A stretch of 64,000 bases of DNA, from assembly GCA_964427855.1 (NCBI GenBank), contig CAYRVH010000009.1:1-64000 (forward strand), read 5' to 3'. A program made the translations under genes and the position numbers. Below the pieces are notes generated by a model, which was not told where the DNA came from, made no database searches, and worked only from the letters and a program-made list of their open reading frames with translations. How positions within the stretch are numbered: position 1 is the first letter of the stretch; the number at the start of each line of letters is the position of its first letter. The DNA is from JAUPKT01 sp964427855. Lineage in GTDB: Bacteria > Desulfobacterota > Desulfomonilia > Desulfomonilales > Desulfomonilaceae. This document shows positions 62,749-64,000 of this stretch, piece after piece.

Positions 62749-63756
62749 ATGGAGGGCACTTCTTTGATCATAGTGACAGGCGGCGCGGGGTTTATTGGGA
62801 GCAATATCGTGAAAGCCCTCAACGAGGTAGGCGAGTATGACATCCTGATCGTGGATCGGCTGGGTAAGAGCAATAAATGGAAGAATCTAGTAGGGTTGCA
62901 GTTCTCCGACTATGAACATAAGGATGATTTTCTGCAGAAACTCGATCAGGGCATCTTCGATCACGGGGTGTGGGCCGTGTTTCATCTGGGCGCATGCAGC
63001 TCCACGATGGAGAAGGATGCCGACTACCTCATGGCCAACAATTTCCGTTTTTCCACGAGCCTTGCCATGCGTTTTGCCGCGAAGAAAGGAGTTCGTTTCA
63101 TTTATGCATCCAGCGCGGCGACGTACGGGGACGGAGCCCTCGGCTATACGGACGCAGAAGAGAGGCTCCCTTTATTGCGGCCCCTCAATATGTACGGCTA
63201 TTCCAAACATCTTTTCGATATATGGTCTTTGAGGTCAGGTTTTCTCACACACGCTGTGGGGCTGAAATTTTTCAATGTGTTTGGTCCCAATGAGTACCAT
63301 AAAGGTGATATGAGAAGCGTTGCCATAAGGGCCTATGTCCAGGCGCGACAGAGGGGAACGATACGACTTTTCAAGTCGTACCGTTCTGAATATCGAGACG
63401 GCGAGCAGTGCAGGGATTTTATTTATGTAAAGGATGCCGTGAGAATCGCGCTGCATTTTCTGGAACGACCTGACATTAATGGCATTTTCAACGCGGGCAC
63501 GGGTAACCCCAGGACTTTTAACGATCTTGCGCACGCAGTCTTTGCGGCGATAGGGGCTCCGCCGTCGATAGAATATATTGATATGCCGGAAGGCTTGGAA
63601 AAGCGGTATCAGTACCATACATGCGCGGACACGGCGAAACTGCGAAGCGCCGGTTTCCAAGCGGATTTTCTGTCCCTCGAGGACGCGGTGAGAGATTACG
63701 TGGTGAACTATTTGAACCCCTTTTTTTCTGAAGGCGGACTGGATGAAGAATTCTGA
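62749..63756 (+). CDS. hldD: ADP-L-glycero-D-manno-heptose 6-epimerase
   Basis: A ~335-residue short-chain dehydrogenase of LPS core biosynthesis, turning ADP-D,D-heptose into ADP-L,D-heptose. The NADP-binding motif IIVTGGAGFIGSNIVKALNE is present, then FHLGACSSTMEKDADYLMAN, YASSAATYGDG, the catalytic YGYSK (Tyr and Lys) and FFNVFGPNEYHKGDMRSVAI. ATG 62749 is chosen; the in-frame TTG at 62728 has a better spaced aggagg upstream and may be the true start, adding seven residues. Its presence implies an LPS with heptose. Bases 63757-64000 hold no recognisable gene. Confidence 0.93.
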   Translation: MEGTSLIIVTGGAGFIGSNIVKALNEVGEYDILIVDRLGKSNKWKNLVGLQFSDYEHKDDFLQKLDQGIFDHGVWAVFHLGACSSTMEKDADYLMANNFRFSTSLAMRFAAKKGVRFIYASSAATYGDGALGYTDAEERLPLLRPLNMYGYSKHLFDIWSLRSGFLTHAVGLKFFNVFGPNEYHKGDMRSVAIRAYVQARQRGTIRLFKSYRSEYRDGEQCRDFIYVKDAVRIALHFLERPDINGIFNAGTGNPRTFNDLAHAVFAAIGAPPSIEYIDMPEGLEKRYQYHTCADTAKLRSAGFQADFLSLEDAVRDYVVNYLNPFFSEGGLDEEF

Positions 63757-64000
63757 GGGGGCCGGAAGGTTGTTGGGAGCGCTCCACGACGAGATTGGCG
63801 CAGCGCCTGGAATTTGAGCGCTGCCGTGCATGTGGTCGCCGATTGCGGCGCCGCGTGCGGGAGACGTCATACGCGGGAACTTGCAGCAATTTTCATACGG
63901 GAAAAAACCCCTTCTCAAAATTTCTGTCGGAATGGGCTCGGCATCACCCATTTCGTGAGAATTCTTGAAAACTGCCATGGCAACGAATAGAGCTGAAGGC

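Noticed and set aside
63235..63978. 247-codon minus-strand frame reaching the window's right end
   Set aside because: Most of it is antisense to hldD; the part beyond hldD has no signal, domain or ribosome binding site that supports a gene.
1..64000. tRNA, rRNA and CRISPR arrays
   Set aside because: I scanned for T-loop-like GTTCGA motifs and evenly spaced short repeats and found none that formed a convincing structure; a covariance search would be needed to be certain.

Overview
The window reads as a chromosomal contig of an anaerobic Gram-negative bacterium, most likely a syntrophic or sulfate-reducing member of the former Deltaproteobacteria. The evidence is a glutaconyl-CoA decarboxylase-type carboxyltransferase, a four-subunit pyruvate:ferredoxin oxidoreductase, rubrerythrin, a DsrMK/Tmc-like iron-sulfur plus cytochrome b pair and an ADP-heptose epimerase for LPS core. 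Three runs of N (10063-10101, 10341-10397, 18568-18577) indicate a scaffolded draft assembly. I saw no rRNA, tRNA or CRISPR array. All family calls come from reading the translations and motifs; no database search was run.

Region by region: 1-557 holds the 3' end of an acyl-CoA synthetase. 1392-7459 is a plus-strand metabolic run: gcdA, rubrerythrin, citrate synthase, and the flavoprotein and iron-sulfur subunits of succinate dehydrogenase/fumarate reductase, with no membrane-anchor gene beside them. 7513-11538 (minus) holds spmB, spmA, a primase-like protein with a C-terminal Sm/Hfq-like segment, and a secreted TPR protein interrupted by assembly gaps. 12030-16882 is a Gld-type ABC transporter operon. 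16980-20156 (minus) holds an MFS transporter, an HPP protein, a CBS protein and a chimeric MFS remnant. 20892-27350 is a surface-polysaccharide cluster (flippase, O-antigen ligase/polymerase, glycosyltransferase, exported glycosidase-like protein) that runs into the 3' end of uvrC. 29327-32809 is a HTH gene followed by porGDAB.

33250-37774 is the most striking segment. A three-gene compatible-solute cassette (two glycosyltransferases and a HAD phosphatase of the glucosyl/mannosyl-3-phosphoglycerate type) lies between two same-orientation copies of a roughly 345-bp sequence. Downstream come an HdrD/DsrK-like plus cytochrome b pair, a frameshifted AAA ATPase, ilvC, cysE, a HTH/zinc-ribbon regulator and, divergently, ssb. 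45794-51944 is a complete oligopeptide-type ABC importer, followed by a MurG-like glycosyltransferase. 53271-54047 is a long non-coding stretch with DnaA-box-like 9-mers, a near-consensus sigma70 promoter and a structured leader ahead of coaBC. coaBC, a type-4 uracil-DNA glycosylase, an NfeD protease, a slipin and a small membrane protein then follow closely. The window ends with a NamZ-like (DUF1343) protein, an exported ankyrin protein, small secreted basic proteins, a DUF202 protein and hldD.

Taken together, the metabolic genes fit acyl-CoA oxidation through glutaconyl/crotonyl-CoA, with ferredoxin-linked pyruvate metabolism and quinone-linked electron transfer. The polysaccharide, LPS and compatible-solute genes point to a Gram-negative envelope and osmotic or thermal stress protection.
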